64,000 bases of DNA from Anthonomus grandis grandis (GCF_022605725.1 NC_065557.1:29304543-29368542); one strand, 5' to 3'. Shown: positions 1-12,658, counted from the first letter of the stretch. Notes: generated by a model not told the origin, from the letters alone. Translations and numbers: made by a program.

Positions 1-59
1 ACTTTGGGACGTAGCCCTGAGCAAGGGACGACCTGAATAGTCTGACTATATTCGAGGCA

Positions 60-1024
60 ATGAGGACTGTGTACAGGCTATACGTCCTCGGCGAACTACG
101 TGCTAGCGAGACCGGTCACGCAAAAATTTGGTCACGGGCCATACAGGAATGTCCTCTCCTTCTGATGGGCAGTGACTGCATGGCTTCAGTGACTGTGGAC
201 TGCGAGGGATTCGTGATGCACATTGCAGGCAGAGAGGAGTGGCAGCATTCCAACAGACCTGCATTGCTAAATAGGGGGACCATCTGGTACACAGATGGCT
301 CCAGAATGAATAACAGAGCTGGATCAGGGCTTATTGGTGGGATCCCACATACCAGTAGGGCATACTCGCTGGGGGAGCACGACACTGTCTTCCAGGCCGA
401 AGTATTCGCTGTATTAAAATGCGGACAGAAAATCCTAAGCTGCGGACACCGCAATACAGTCATATCAATATGATCAGCAGAGCTGCCATTAAGGCTATCA
501 CGGCCGCAAAGGTAAGCTCCAAGCTTGTACTAGAGTGCATAAAAGTCCTGAAAAAACTGGTACAGTTTAGATGCAGGGTCCAGCTCGTCTGGATACCTGG
601 CCATGCAGGTAATGAGGAAGCAGACTCTCTTGCCAGACTGGGATCCGCGAATGTGCCAATGGGGCCGAAACCCATAGTTGGTATCGCCAAATGCGTTGCG
701 TTCGCGTCTATAAAGGGTCTGCTGGACAAGTGGCCCCACCGAAGATGGACTGAGTCCCCTGGTATGAGACAGGCCAAAGCGCACATAGGTGGGCCCTCTG
801 CCTGTCTCACCAAAAATCTACTTCGCCTAAAAAGACGCGAAATTCGGCTAGTGACAGGTCTTTTAACCGGTCACTGGCACTTAAGAAGCCATCTCCATAC
901 TATTGGTATTGCGGACAACCCGGAATGCCGATGGTGCTGTGAGGAGGATGAAACCGTTGACCATGTAGTCGGGGAGTGCCCAGCACTCACGCGCGCCAGG
1001 TTCAAATACTTGGGGCTCTGGTAA
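60..1024 (+). pseudogene. LINE ORF2 3' end with RNase H domain (I/LOA-like), frameshifted
   Basis: This is the C-terminal part of a non-LTR retrotransposon polyprotein. The first reading frame (60-473) has the RNase H start with the catalytic Asp in YTDGSRMN and the conserved Glu in QAEVFAV. The frame then shifts near 465-475: the third acidic motif, normally DS.AAIKA, is completed in the second frame (419-1024). That frame continues with WIPGHAGNEEAD and ends in a Cys/His knuckle (CRWC...H...CPA) typical of LINEs with a terminal RNase H. RNase H removes RNA from the cDNA hybrid. The RT and endonuclease parts would lie left of the window. One indel makes it non-functional. Only some LINE clades (I, LOA, R1 relatives) carry RNase H, so the clade is an inference. 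Confidence 0.85.
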
Positions 1025-1099
1025 CCCCCGGTGGGGCATGACGGGTCCATCAGGAGACCTATATGCACAACTGCCTTGGCAGCCCACTGTTTCGTCAAT

Positions 1100-2340
1100 T
1101 CAATTCAAAACTCCAATTCCAGTTGTTTGGAATTGGGATGTTTTTTTTTGTTTTTATAGACATTATCTCTTATTTTCATCATATTAGGTAGTTCTTCAGC
1201 TATCCATCCATAATTTTATATGTATTTTTAGTTCCTTTATTTTATGGCATTCTTGAATATTGTTATGGCTTACATAAATGTCAAAAGTATTAGAAAATTT
1301 TTTGTGATCTATGGATTTTACTTTATGTATTATTTTGGGTTTGAATGTTTTACTTATGCGTATTAAATTAAATCTAACGGTTGGTGTCATTACTTGAACA
1401 GTTGATATTATAACGGTTGGTAGGTTGATATAATTGGTACCTTGATAGTACCTTGATGTTGCATTGCCAGGTTGTGCAGGTGTCTGGTTTCTTTGGGATG
1501 CCTTGGCCGATGTTGATCTGAAAATTAGAATGAGATTTCATTCTGTATGAGGTCTGTAATACTTGGTTGGGCAAAATTTGGGGCTCTTTTCATATATTTT
1601 ATTATTATTTTATTGTAGGTCAAGTGTAATGAGTCTCCATTTCAGTAAAATTATAAACAAATTAACTGACAAACCGAAATATTGATTTTCTTCTTGACAC
1701 CTCAAGTTTTGTTGTGCCTGGTACGTATTTACAGTACTGCCTATTTGATGCAGGAATTATCTATATTTTCAGTAATATTCCAAGATTGACATATGACTTA
1801 AACATGGTAAAATCTAGAGGGGACACGTTTTAAGTAGCACATGGCATATATTTTCTTATAATTCATTAAATATTTGCATCTATACTGATTGTAATTTAGG
1901 GTTTATAAAGGCAACTGACTTTTTAAGGTGAAATTTTCCTAAAAATTATTTTGTTTACCTGGAAAATTCTTCTGTTAGGTTTCTCACATGTAGTTTAAAT
2001 TTAGGCCTTTTATCTACCCCCTTGCAACTACCATTTGGGTCTCCTCATCTATTTGCGCAATAGTTGCATCATCCACTTCTCCATTCCATGTAATTTTCAT
2101 TATTGATATTGTGAAAATCTTGATGGTTGTTACTTTAAACCACTGAAGACATACTCTCCTTCTTGAGGTACACCAGGTGGGCCCCATATCCCTCTAATTA
2201 TGAACCATGGCAAGAAAAAGGTATACGCAAATTTAAGCGTAAAACAAAAGTCACCCACATGGTTTTTAATACTAATATAGCATGTTGAAAAGGGTAGGAA
2301 GACTTTTCTCCACAAATAAAAATGCTAATCTTTTGTCTTT
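1100..2340. other. AT-rich stretch with no recognisable gene
   Basis: Only short ORFs of low-complexity composition occur here. Apart from the possible LINE 3' UTR just after 1024, nothing recognisable was seen. Confidence 0.5.
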
Positions 2341-2344
2341 GATA

Positions 2345-2370
2345 GGATATATATATATATATATATATCC
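2345..2370. repeat. (AT)n microsatellite capped by GG/CC, palindromic
   Basis: An alternating AT run bounded by GG on the left and CC on the right, so the block is its own reverse complement and could form a cruciform. Confidence 0.9.
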
Positions 2371-2893
2371 TATCCTATTGCATAATATATACCTAATTTA
2401 TATTAATTTAACATCTTCTCGGATTTGCCGAAAATTTGTCTATTGCAATAAACTCACTGCTTTCTTTTAAATAATTTTAACACTTCATTTTGCGCAGAGT
2501 AGGTAAGTTCTTAAGCCTCCGAGATTTTTATGATTTCCATTTCTTATGAAACTTATTTTTTTCTCTAATAACTTTGGTTGTAGCTTTAGAAGCATAATGA
2601 GGAAAACTTTTGGCTTTTCCTACTGAAGGGACTCTTTGATTATAATTATCGGAATAATTTGTAACAAAATTATAAAATAATTTCATGGTATGATTATTTT
2701 CATTATTAGAATTTTTATATGTAGTGAAATATAATTTAAAAAAAAGTTTGTTCAATTAGTGTAGAACAAACAAAACGATATATAAGATCTATGTAAGTTT
2801 CTTGAACTGAATATAATCCCTGAGTTAAATTGCATTCTTTTCATCTTTCAAAAAATATAAAAAGAATTATAAATAATTCTTACAAAGAAAAAA

Positions 2894-2928
2894 TTTATTC
2901 GTTTAAATTTAAAATTTAAACGAATAAA
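2894..2928. repeat. near-perfect palindrome, 17-bp arms, 1-nt centre
   Basis: The left arm contains TTATTCGTTTAAATTT and the right arm is its reverse complement after a single A. No element ends were recognised around it. Confidence 0.85.
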
Positions 2929-2929
2929 A

Positions 2930-4556
2930 TAAAAACAAAAACACACTTTTTCACTTTTAATAAATGTAAAGGGCAAAACCACATTCAAATTAATACAGAA
3001 GCCTTGCATAATTTAACAAGCCTATCCAATCTCTTTTATGTAGGTTGAATATTCCCAGACAATTGCAATTTTTCAGTTATTTTCATTTCTGCTCTGTTAC
3101 GTATTTAAGTTTAATACGGTGAAGCTGAACTCGAGTGAAACGGTTCCAAATCCTCCATTAAAGACCTTTCACGGGAAAATTAAATCAATAATCCAACTTA
3201 CCCAGTTCCGGCCGCTAAATCTCATCATTAAGCGTAAAGCGTAATCTATGTAATATTTATCCTGTAAACGCAAGATTTGTTCAGAGTCTTTCTAATTGAC
3301 ATAATACATAGAAAATAGTATAGATGCACTTAATTGTGTTAAATAGTTTTTATTTAGCTCAGGTTTATAAGTAGGGTTACCCTGAATAACAAAAAAAGAT
3401 CTGAAATATTTATATAAAATATTCTTCATAGAAAATATAAGAAGTACAAAGAGAATAATATCCGTAACATCCATTTACGCGATTTTTTAGCAAAGGTTCA
3501 ATAATTTAATTAGTTAGATCTACATTTAATAGATGTAGGGTCAAAAGTACTGTTACCAAGTTAATAATATTAACTTTACCTTTTTAAAGCTTTTAGATAT
3601 TATACAAAGTGACGACCAAAAGTATAGGAAATTTTGAATACTTGAGAAATCTATGCAAAATTTTATTTTAATAAAATACAGATAAAATATTGGAGTATTG
3701 GAAATTTTTTCAATAATCTTTTTATAAGCTCCTAAACTTTTTTATAATGAAAGCCTTTTGCTTTGGGTACTATAAGGGTATTTGGGTATAATAATCACAA
3801 GCTTTTGGGTCTGGCAACCATAATGGACATTTAGTGCCCGTTTGAAAATAAAATGTTATAGAAATAATTTTTGCAAGAAATTTGTTGAGTTTCATGGTAT
3901 ATAAAGTAACACCATCTTGGCTAAAACAATGTTTCATTTTTATAAGAAACTCTGTTTAATTGGTATTTTAAAAACTACCTAATTTTATATGATGAATTTC
4001 TAAAATTTATATGACGGACAGAGTTAATAGATATACCAATCTTATATTTAACTTCAAGAATATAGAACTGAATAATCCTCCTCGGTATCGCACACCATAC
4101 TGTCACTGACTTTTGAGCAATATATCTAACCACACTTTCATTAATTGGTATATACGGACAATTGGATGTGCGTCTTATTAGACAATCACAAAATATATAT
4201 ATTTGAATTTTGTATAGATAAATATTAATATCTTTATGCAATATTTGAAGTAAAAATGTTTTAGAAATTCGGAATGCCTAAAATCATTTATGACTGTTTT
4301 CCTCAGAAACCTTTCCGCGAGTTATGTTTTTGATATATTATATTATGATTAACTTTTTTGCTTTTTTGCACTTCCAAATTTTTATGGTATACACACATAG
4401 TTATTGTGGTACAGCCTAATATTTTTATTAGGCTATTATGAAAATATATAAAAGCACGTTACTAAGCAGGCTACTGCTCCAGGCTGTCATGCAGGAGTCA
4501 TGGCATGACAAATAGTGATAGATAATTTCAAAAACATAATTGCATAATCAATTATA
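2930..4556. other. AT-rich stretch with no recognisable gene
   Basis: Short ORFs only (for example 3975-4241 minus), with no motif of any family I know. Confidence 0.5.
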
Positions 4557-5145
4557 TACAGGGTGTCCCGGGTCATGTGGGAAATCTCTCGGATTCAGGT
4601 AGAACATCGAAAAATAATACCGAACCTCCCTATAAAAAAATTCCTACAGGCCTTCTTTACGAAGATACAGCCTCCTAAAGAACGCTGCTGGAAATTAGTT
4701 TTTCATAAATTACTTTTAAACTACCCGGTAGAATTTAATAAAAATTTTAGGTGATGAACACTATTAGGGACCTCTTAAAATGACATCCTCAAAATACATT
4801 TACCTTGTTTACTTTACCAGGGGCGGACTAGGTTGTACACTTTAATGCGTATATTTTTAACACCCTGTATGTTAAAGTCTAAATAGTCAATTTATCTATA
4901 TAGTATAAATTTGGATACCTTGAACCCTAGGCTAAAAAAGGTACTCTTGTTCATTATCGGTAAAATGAACCGTTTTGGAGAAAAAATAATAAACAAGCCA
5001 ATGTTTTTTTTTTTTTTTTTTTTTTTTTTAAGGATATAAGTACGCTAGTTATTTAAAGAACAGAGAAATTTCGATGTAAGTCATTTAATTTAAAATAATA
5101 CATGTTCCTAAAAGTACAGTGGTGTCTAAAAAACTTTTACAAAAT
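4557..5145. repeat. Left long terminal inverted repeat of DD41D element
   Basis: It pairs with 6709-7279, with scattered mismatches. The outer 313 bp (4557-4869) is itself bounded by TACAGGGTG and CACCCTGTA, like a self-contained MITE. A poly-T run of about 27 nt (about 5003-5029) lies in the inner part. Confidence 0.88.
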
Positions 5146-5304
5146 AAAAAAAATAAAAACCTATGATGAGTGTATGTTTTTAAATTAGAAAAAACAACTT
5201 ACAAAAAATGCCAAAAACCAAATATGTAAACAAAAGTTAAATTCTTCAATACGAGCAATAAACAATTAATTATTAAAAACTTCATAAGTAGGTTCGACGT
5301 GGGC

Positions 5305-6411
5305 TCAGTGAACTCTAACACATTCGCGGGCACGACGAATCGAGGACTGCTGCACTCGCCACAATAACCCAAGATTGTTTTTTATATTAGCACAATGAAA
5401 TGTAATTCTTTGGAGCAGTTCTTCCCGAGTATCGACTGGGCTGGAATACACCCCAGGTTTTTGAGGTGACCCCATAGATAAAAATCTAATGGCGTTAGAT
5501 CGGGAGACCGAGGAGGCCAAGTAAAAGGTCCTCCTCTACCTATCCAACGGTTTTCAAAAGTATTATTTAAGTGGTGTACAGCAAGGCTAAAATGGGGTGG
5601 GGCTCCATCATGCATAAAATACATATCTCGGCGGGTTGCAAGGGGCAAATCTTCTAATAAATCTGGAAGATTGTTCTGGAGGAACTCCAAATAAAGTTCT
5701 CCGTTTAAACGCGGTGGCAGTTCAAATGGCCCAATCAAAAAATTGCCAATAATTCCTGCCCAGATATTTATTGATTGGAATTGATGTTGATGATGAGAAA
5801 TAATAGTATCACGGAGATTTTCATCAGCCCATACATGCGAGTTATGTAAGTTTTCAATTCCATTTTTGGTAAACCCTGCTTCATCCGTAAAAAGAATCGT
5901 GCTGATAAAGTTAGGGTTATTTCGCTGCTGATCTAACAGCCAGTTTGCGAAGTGTATTCTAGGAGCAAAATCTCTGGGCAGTAGTTCATGCACTTCTTGT
6001 AAGTGATATGGGTACAACAGTTGTTCTTGAAGTACCATATATACAATTGTTTTGGACGAATGAAGCTGAGCGGCTAATTTTCGAGTACTCGTAGGAGTGT
6101 CTGCTACAGCGTCTAAAATATTTTCTTCCAATTGCACTGTACGTGCTGTTCTCCGACCACCATTATTCTTTTTTTTTTCACAACGTCCTAAAATTGCATT
6201 AAGGAAATTTAATAATATTACCTTATTAAGTGGAAAACAGAAACCTACCAGTTTCCCTTAGACGTTGATCAACACGTTGAAATGTTTTCAGTTCCGGAAT
6301 AATGCGATTGGGAAATCTTTCTTCGTACAATCTTTTTGCTTCCAATGCATTGCAAGACGCCAGACCATACATAAGATGCATATCTGCATACTCAATAAAA
6401 GTAAACTCCAT
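5305..6411 (-). pseudogene. DD41D-type transposase, two exons, one frameshift
   Basis: Cut-and-paste transposase. Exon 1 (6411-6249) starts with ATG (MEFTFIEYADMHLMYG) and encodes a DUF4817-like DNA-binding HTH of about 54 residues. A 61-nt GT..AG intron follows, and exon 2 (from 6187) continues in frame through a basic KKKNNGGRR linker. The catalytic core shows FTDEAGF (first Asp), MHDGAPPH (second Asp) and SPDLTPLDFYLWG (third Asp). I count about 40 residues between the last two Asp, close to the DD41D group. After HLKNL one extra G in a G run (about 5451-5456) shifts the frame. The C-terminus (VDTREELLQRI...RRARECVRVH) is read in the next frame to 5305. Apart from this indel the protein looks full length, so the copy is fairly young. 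Confidence 0.88.
6188..6248 (-). other. Predicted 61-nt intron in the transposase gene
   Basis: The donor follows ...GAAACTG as GTAGG. The acceptor is TTTTAG before GACGTTGTG. Removing it fuses the HTH exon to the catalytic exon in frame (G + GA gives Gly). Confidence 0.75.
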
Positions 6412-6708
6412 ATTTTGACGTAATTTAAATTAAAAGTTACCAAAAAATACAAAAATTATAAAAATATTATCAAATAAAGGATGAATATTATATATGTATA
6501 AAGGTTGACAAAGATTAGGTTTAAATGATAGGTATTTGCTAAATTTGGAGTATAGCAACGTTTGTAACAATAATGCGTTCAAAAATGCAAAAATTCCGAT
6601 AAATAAGTCAGGTCCAATACAATTGGTTTACATTATTTTTTTAGTTTTTTATGTTTAGTTTTTATCTTAAGAATAACAAAAAAGAAATAAACGTATAATA
6701 AATAAGAA

Positions 6709-7279
6709 ATATTTTGTAAAAGTATTTTTTAGGACACCACTGTATTTTTAGGAACATGTATTTTTTTTAAATTAAATGACCTACATCGAAATTTTCTGGT
6801 CTTTGAATAACTGGCGTACTTATCTCATTTAAAAAAAATTAAAAAAAAAACATTGACTCGTTTATTATTCTTTTTCTCCAAAACGGTTCATTTTATCGAT
6901 AATGAACAAAAGTACCTTTTTTTTAGCCTAGGGTTCAAGGTATCCAAATTTATTTTTTTAGACTATAACATACAGGGTGTTAAAAATATACGCATTAAAG
7001 TGTACAACCTAGTCCGCCCCTGGTAAAGTAAACAAGGTAAATATATTTTAAGGATGTCATTTTAAGAGGTCCCTAATAGTGTTCATCACCTAAAATTTTT
7101 ATTAAATTCTACCGGGTAGTTTAAAAGTAATTTATGAAAAACCAATTTTCAGCAGCGTCCTTTAGGAGGCTGTTCTTCGTAAAGAAGTAGGAATTTTTTT
7201 TTATAGGAATGTTCGGTATTATTTTTCGATGTTCTACCTGGATCCGAGAGATTTCCCACATGAACCGGGACACCCTGTA
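6709..7279. repeat. Right long terminal inverted repeat of DD41D element
   Basis: Reverse complement of 4557-5145 with small indels. Its outer 309 bp (6971-7279) is again bounded by TACAGGGTG and CACCCTGTA. Confidence 0.88.
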
Positions 7280-7281
7280 TA

Positions 7282-8500
7282 GTACGGAATAAAACTTCTT
7301 TCTACCAGAGACTACATTGAATTTTTTTTTAACTGTATTAATTTTTTAGCATTGATTATTGCCAAAAAAGGTTTTTGGTTCACTCGATAACTGATATACC
7401 AATAACTCCTTAGAACTAGTACATTAGTGGGTAAGCATTTAACATAAAATGGATTGATGCAGCTAATAAAAGAAATTATCAAAACATTATTACTTATTCA
7501 CTGTCATTTTAGTTTTACAAAAAAAAATAACGCATATGGTGTTTTAATTCAATAGAACGTTCTTTATATCTTACAACACTACAAAATTTTATTTCTACTA
7601 TTATATTCATAAAATATTTTATAAATTAATAAAAAGATTAATATAAATAATGATTTTAGTTTTTTCGCTGATTAAAATAATGCTGTTTTTTTATGCTGTT
7701 TTTTTGTAAGTAATATTTTGTTTTCTATTGTGTATGAAACTAAAAGAAAGGCCATTCTTATTTAATTTTTATTCTTCTACATAGTCCATAGTGAACTAGA
7801 TATTACCTGTTTACTATATTTAAATAATACTTTTTATTTTGATTCGAGTACAGATCGAAGCGTTGCTAAATAAGTAAGAACGTCTTTTTTTTGCAATATT
7901 ATTTTCTGATCATCTTAACCATCATCCACTTTTATAAAGCACAATATTTTTTCATTTAAAACATGAAATTTATTAATTCTTTTTAACTATCCAAACTATA
8001 GTTTCTATTTACTTAATTGCATATATTTCTCATTTACCCAAAGTATTAAACTAGATCTTAAAATAATAGCAAAGGTTAGCGGATAAAAAAGTATAATAGG
8101 CATACTGTACACACACTTAACTAGAAATCGACCATGATTTTAAGAATGATATAAAAGATTTTGAGTAGGATTTCTAAATGATTCGCTTATACATTTTTAC
8201 AAATCGAGAATAAACAGTTATTTCGCCAAAGGTAGCGGGATGTTTTCCTATTTGAATTACCACCAAAAATTCAATGATTTAGCTCATCAGTGCCTTCATT
8301 GTTATTTTGTTTTTATTTCTCATTGTTATTACATTATATGCTTCATATTATTTTCTGCCAACGTTATTGCGAAGCTAGTTAAAATTTTCATATCAATACA
8401 GATATTAAACCAAACCACTTCTATTTAGATCTTTATCTAAATTGGGCTTAAATGAAAATTCGATACCCTTGAATTTAGTATGCGATTTTATCATGAACCT
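7282..8500. other. AT-rich stretch with no recognisable gene
   Basis: No coding motif, terminal repeat or RNA gene recognised. Confidence 0.5.
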
Positions 8501-10390
8501 CAGTCAGTTCCACCCCGTTATAATAATCCTACATGTTCAGAAATCAGCAGTATACTCAAACGAGCAAGTGAGTTACAAAATATTGATTTTGATGGTATGC
8601 ACTGTGACCCAATGTCATATGTACTTATATGGCCGTGTAAAGGGCCAGGTTGAAATACTTCAATGGCAACTGGAGGCGAGCAAAAAACCAAAGTACTTAA
8701 CCCTACGGCATAATATTTCAATGACAAAATACGTTTCATATAAGCTAATGGTTCGTAGCAATCCTCCTAAAGGTAATTTTAATGTTGTAATTAATGCGGG
8801 AAAATTAATCAAATATTTAGTTTTAGATTATTACTAATATATTAAAGGAGGTCAAAGTTTATCCGCAACTAACAAGCAAAACTTCGAGTAGATATTTATA
8901 TTTTGATCTTGCCAATGCCATGGAGGTGAGAGGTGAAAATTAACATTTAAAAACTACTCGAATTGTTATTTTACCTTTGAGCTTGACTGCCAGCCCACAT
9001 AATATAATGCAGAACTATGAGATGCAATGATAATGATATAGAAAATTCGGAAAACCTGACTTTCCTGCAATCCTCAGTGGCGTAAAATTAAAAACGGTTT
9101 GAATTCATATAAAACATCAAATAATAGATTCGATATTATTGTAAGGGTTTTATATATAGACCTTTTATATACCAAGAGAGATTTACCACATTATCATGTA
9201 TGACTAACTTTAAAACATTTACTTGAGAAATTTCGGATATTGATAAATGTATATCCGCAGAAATTCCAGACCCTAATAGCACAATATTCTATAACTTAGT
9301 TAAGTCACATATGGTGCACGGTCCTTGCGGGAATCAGTTTGTATGCTTGAGAGGAAGCGTATAAAGCAATTTTCCAAAAACATTTATGGAATAAACAAAA
9401 GAAAATGTTATTAGTTATGCCCTTCTATTGTAGAATAAATAATGGAAAGACTATCACAAAAAAATTAATAAGAGAGGTGTGGAAATCGACAATCGATACA
9501 TTATTAATGTATTCTGAGGCTGATATTAACGTATGCAAGTATTCATAGTATAAAATATATACACGAATATGTCTATAAGGAATATAATTATTCTAAGATA
9601 TGGGTTACTGAAGGGAAAAAGATACACTTCATCATAATGAAGTGTCAATATTTCTGAATACTATGTTAGTTCCAGTGAAGCTGCCTATAGTTCTTTTTCT
9701 TACCTAATTATCATTTACTGATTCACTTATATAACTGAAGCTTTATTTAAAGCAGAAATCCAATAAACTGAATTAATGGGGTGGTTTGATTTAAATAGAA
9801 ATGCAACCACAAGAAGTTTCTGTATATATCCAGAAACACCAATTTATTGTCTGTTATTATTATTACGTTTTATTAGCAAGCAGATATCTTGCCGAAATAC
9901 TTGGCGTAGGATTTCTAAAAGCCAAAGATTATGTGTCTAAAAATGCAAGTTTTGCACCAAAAAACAAACATCGTAACCACATTAATTTTAAAGTATTAGT
10001 TTTAAAACCTGAAACAGACAAACTCTATATATTTTTCGGAAGCTTTTATATAGTTCGGAATTAAGTGCCTAATTTGCCTCCTCATAGTGTAAAACTAAAG
10101 CTTGGTGCAATTGTAATGCTTAAAGCAGGACAAAGAGTGAGAACTTGAAACGAAAGACTTTTAGTATTAAAAGATGCCATTTCTCTATTCTCTTTGCATA
10201 GACAAAGCTCAAGGGCAAACTTTAGAATGGCAAACCACCAGATCATTTGTTAATTTAAAGGTACAAGTAGTGGCCAAGGGTAGCATTATTTTAAATGTTG
10301 TCTACAAGAAGTTCTTTAAGTTGGAAAAAGAGCTTAAAAGAGGTGAAAATGTGGAAAGTGAAGGCCAGGAGGGAGACTGAATAGAGTTGA
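8500..10390 (+). pseudogene. Decayed Helitron Rep/helicase gene
   Basis: Many stops and shifts, but pieces occur in the order of a Helitron RepHel protein. Around 8580-8650 the words HCDPMSYVLIWP match the region before Helitron_like_N. About 8745-8835 has LMVRS...NAGKL. Near 8915-9000 there is DLANAMEVRGEN and a degraded form of the ILPSSFxGSPR box. Near 9235-9335 there is SAEIPDP and MVHGPCGNQ. Near 10075-10125 PPHSVKLKLGAIVML and near 10190-10225 DKAQGQTLEW match the C-terminal Pif1-type helicase motifs. The function in intact copies is rolling-circle transposition. The region between about 9690 and 9800 probably hides an internal deletion, since the helicase ATPase motifs are missing. Neither Helitron terminus could be placed. 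Confidence 0.72.
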
Positions 10391-10399
10391 TTGTTTCGG

Positions 10400-11400
10400 G
10401 GATCTTTTCAAAAGGGAGCCAACCAGCATTAACCACCTTTGGTAAAGTGGCATGGGTTCAACTAGAATTGAATTAAATATAAACCACTTGGTTTATTCCA
10501 GATTAAACGTTAGATTCGGATGACCAACAAAAGAAGAAATTACAGACAGGGTTACAGACAAGTTTATAAATACAATTTTGGCCCAAAGTAATAATATGTA
10601 CAAGTGTTATAATGTAGTTAATAATGTACATAAAAGAATTAAATTAAGAATAAAGTCAATATTAACCCTTACTCCAAATTCGCTACGTTACGAACAAAAT
10701 ATTATCTGACGATTTTCATGGGGCTATGTAGCTAAAACCATAAATATAGCGTGAAGCGTACCGCTGCTTAGAATTGTATTTCCCACTTCGCGTCTTTCTT
10801 TTCTTCTCATATTTTCTCTGTCTCTCACTCTCTCGCGCCAGCCCCATTCGAGCTGATCACATAGTACGGGTTTGACGCTCCGATTTGTTTGTTGCATCAA
10901 AACGAGTATGTTAATTTAATACAATAAGTTTTATATGCATTACAATATTGAGTGATGTAAGTGTGAAATGTATATTTTGTGGAGATATTTTATTGATTTG
11001 GTTACCGACTTGGTTTATTGGTAACCAACGAACAAAAAAGAAAAGTCTAGAAGTATAGAAAGATGTCGTCATAGCACTGGTCATTTCAGGAGATATAAAT
11101 TTACATTCAGGTATGTTTTTCTTTTAATAGTACAATATAAAATAAATAAAACAGTGTAAAGTTCATAACCATATTTACTTACAGAAACGCGAGATGAAGT
11201 AGAAACTTACCAAGTGTAAACTAACTTTGTAGAGGAATCTAGTGAGGATGAAGATTAAAATACTTATTTTTTATATTTTTCTATTCAGCTTTTATCAATA
11301 AATGAGGCAAATGCATGTATATTGTTTAATTACATCCTGTAATAAAATGTTTTTTTTTTCTAATTGTCAGAATAACAATATTTCTCTATATAATTGCCAG
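10400..11400. other. Non-coding stretch, function unknown
   Basis: It contains a CT-rich tract near 10780-10850 and no convincing ORF. Nothing else is recognised. Confidence 0.45.
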
Positions 11401-11439
11401 ATTTTCGTTTAGGACGATCAGGATATCAGGTTGAACCGT

Positions 11440-11750
11440 CTGTATAAAAATCTGACACGCTCGAGTATTACAAGGTCGCATTTTTGTTTACATCTTCAAA
11501 AATCAGTCATGACTTTTGGCCCTGTCCAAATCGTCAGACATTTTAATATGAGACTGTTTTAAGTTCACTTAACGTCCCCTCTGAATATCTGACATGCTCG
11601 AGTAACTCTTTTTTCTTTTTTTTCCTACCTCTTATTACGATAACGCGTAACGCGTTCCGCTCACCACTCGTGTAGTAATATCTCTCGGTTATCAGAAAGA
11701 CATAGCGCGTATACACGATGAATATCTGACGCACTCGACTATTTCCATGT
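11440..11750. repeat. Three spaced copies of an ATCTGACRC-CTCGA motif
   Basis: Motifs resembling ATCTGACACGCTCGAGTA occur at about 11450, 11587 and 11722, roughly 135 bp apart. An inverted pair (CATCTTCAAAAATCAGTCATG near 11490 and its complement near 11740-11780) flanks them. This may be the end region of an unidentified DNA transposon with subterminal repeats. Confidence 0.45.
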
Positions 11751-12126
11751 GACTGTTTTTTTAAATTTTTGAAGATTTGTACATGCTCAGCTCTCCGCTA
11801 AAATAGAATAGTTAATATAAACTTTTTTTCGTATTATGACCTAATCTTCTCAATTCCATAGCTCCCCATGACTAACTTAGAAACTTAGGTTATCTTTAAA
11901 AATAAGCATAAGTGAAAATTCTATGTTGAAAGAAAAGTTCATAATCAAACTTATGTTAAAATCAAGTTAATATAGTGTTCATATCAATGGTAAAATCTCA
12001 TAACCTGGTATTTGAAGCCTAAAGTTCGCGTGAGAACTTAGACCTATAGAAGAACATAGACCTATTTATCCATTTTACAAGGATTTCAATATTGTTTGTT
12101 ATAATGAAATAAGTAACGCAAAGTAA

Positions 12127-12543
12127 GGCCGTCGTCCCACCAAAGATACACGACAGCGACGCCACATCTCCGCGATGTCGCCAGCGTGTATCTTTCGTGT
12201 CGAACCCATGTTTTAAAATCATTTTGTCCCCACCAACGCTGCGCCGAAGACATATCCAAATGCATGTCGCCTTCGTGTTGCCGGGAGACTGGACGTGTCC
12301 ACTGGATGCACCGACCATTTTCTTTTTTTTGCCTTTTTATTTTTTTTTATTGCGCACAAACCAATACATTGCAACCACATCCTCGTCTTCACTCGATGAC
12401 ATTTTGAACTAAACTGAACAACTAAACGTAGGAAACACGAAACGCGTATCTTTGGTGGGGCAACTGCATGTCGTCTGAATGTGTCCAGGCGAAATCGTAT
12501 CGCCTTCGCGTCGCCGTCGCGTATCTTTGGTGGGACGACGGCC
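12127..12543. mobile_element. PIF/Harbinger-type MITE, 417 bp, TAA target duplication
   Basis: The ends are GGCCGTCGTCCCACCAAAG and its exact inverse, flanked by TAA on both sides (12124-12126 and 12544-12546). TWA duplications are the hallmark of PIF/Harbinger. The motif GTATCTTTGGTGGG recurs subterminally near 12446 and 12519, and inverted at the left end. ORFs inside it are chance open frames. A Harbinger transposase relic is at 45.2-47 kb, but I cannot show it uses the same ends. Confidence 0.85.
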
Positions 12544-12658
12544 TAAATTATTACGAATATATTCAAAACAACAGTGTAGTAATCTAAAAATAAGTATAAT
12601 AAAATAGTAAATCTAAAAATAAACGTGATAAAACATATCTTTGAGGTTAGTATTCAGT

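Larger units (their letters stand above)
4557..7279 (-). mobile_element. Complete Tc1/mariner-superfamily transposon (DD41D-like) with long TIRs
   Basis: The element begins TACAGGGTGTCCC and ends with the reverse complement form, flanked on each side by TA, the duplication typical of the Tc1/mariner superfamily. It is about 2.7 kb with inverted repeats of roughly 570-590 bp, far longer than the usual ~30 bp. It encloses one transposase gene on minus with an N-terminal DUF4817-type helix-turn-helix. Both ends are present, but the gene has a frameshift, so this copy is probably not autonomous. A related solo end lies at 33009-33150 and a related transposase fragment at 41030-41720. Confidence 0.9.

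Noticed and set aside
3975..4241. Minus ORF of 88 codons
   Set aside because: AT-rich, no motif, no splice or element context.
8518..8739. Minus ORF of 73 codons
   Set aside because: Antisense shadow of the decayed Helitron gene.
12019..12412. Overlapping ORFs of 71-99 codons on both strands
   Set aside because: They lie inside the Harbinger MITE and its TIRs; no protein similarity.
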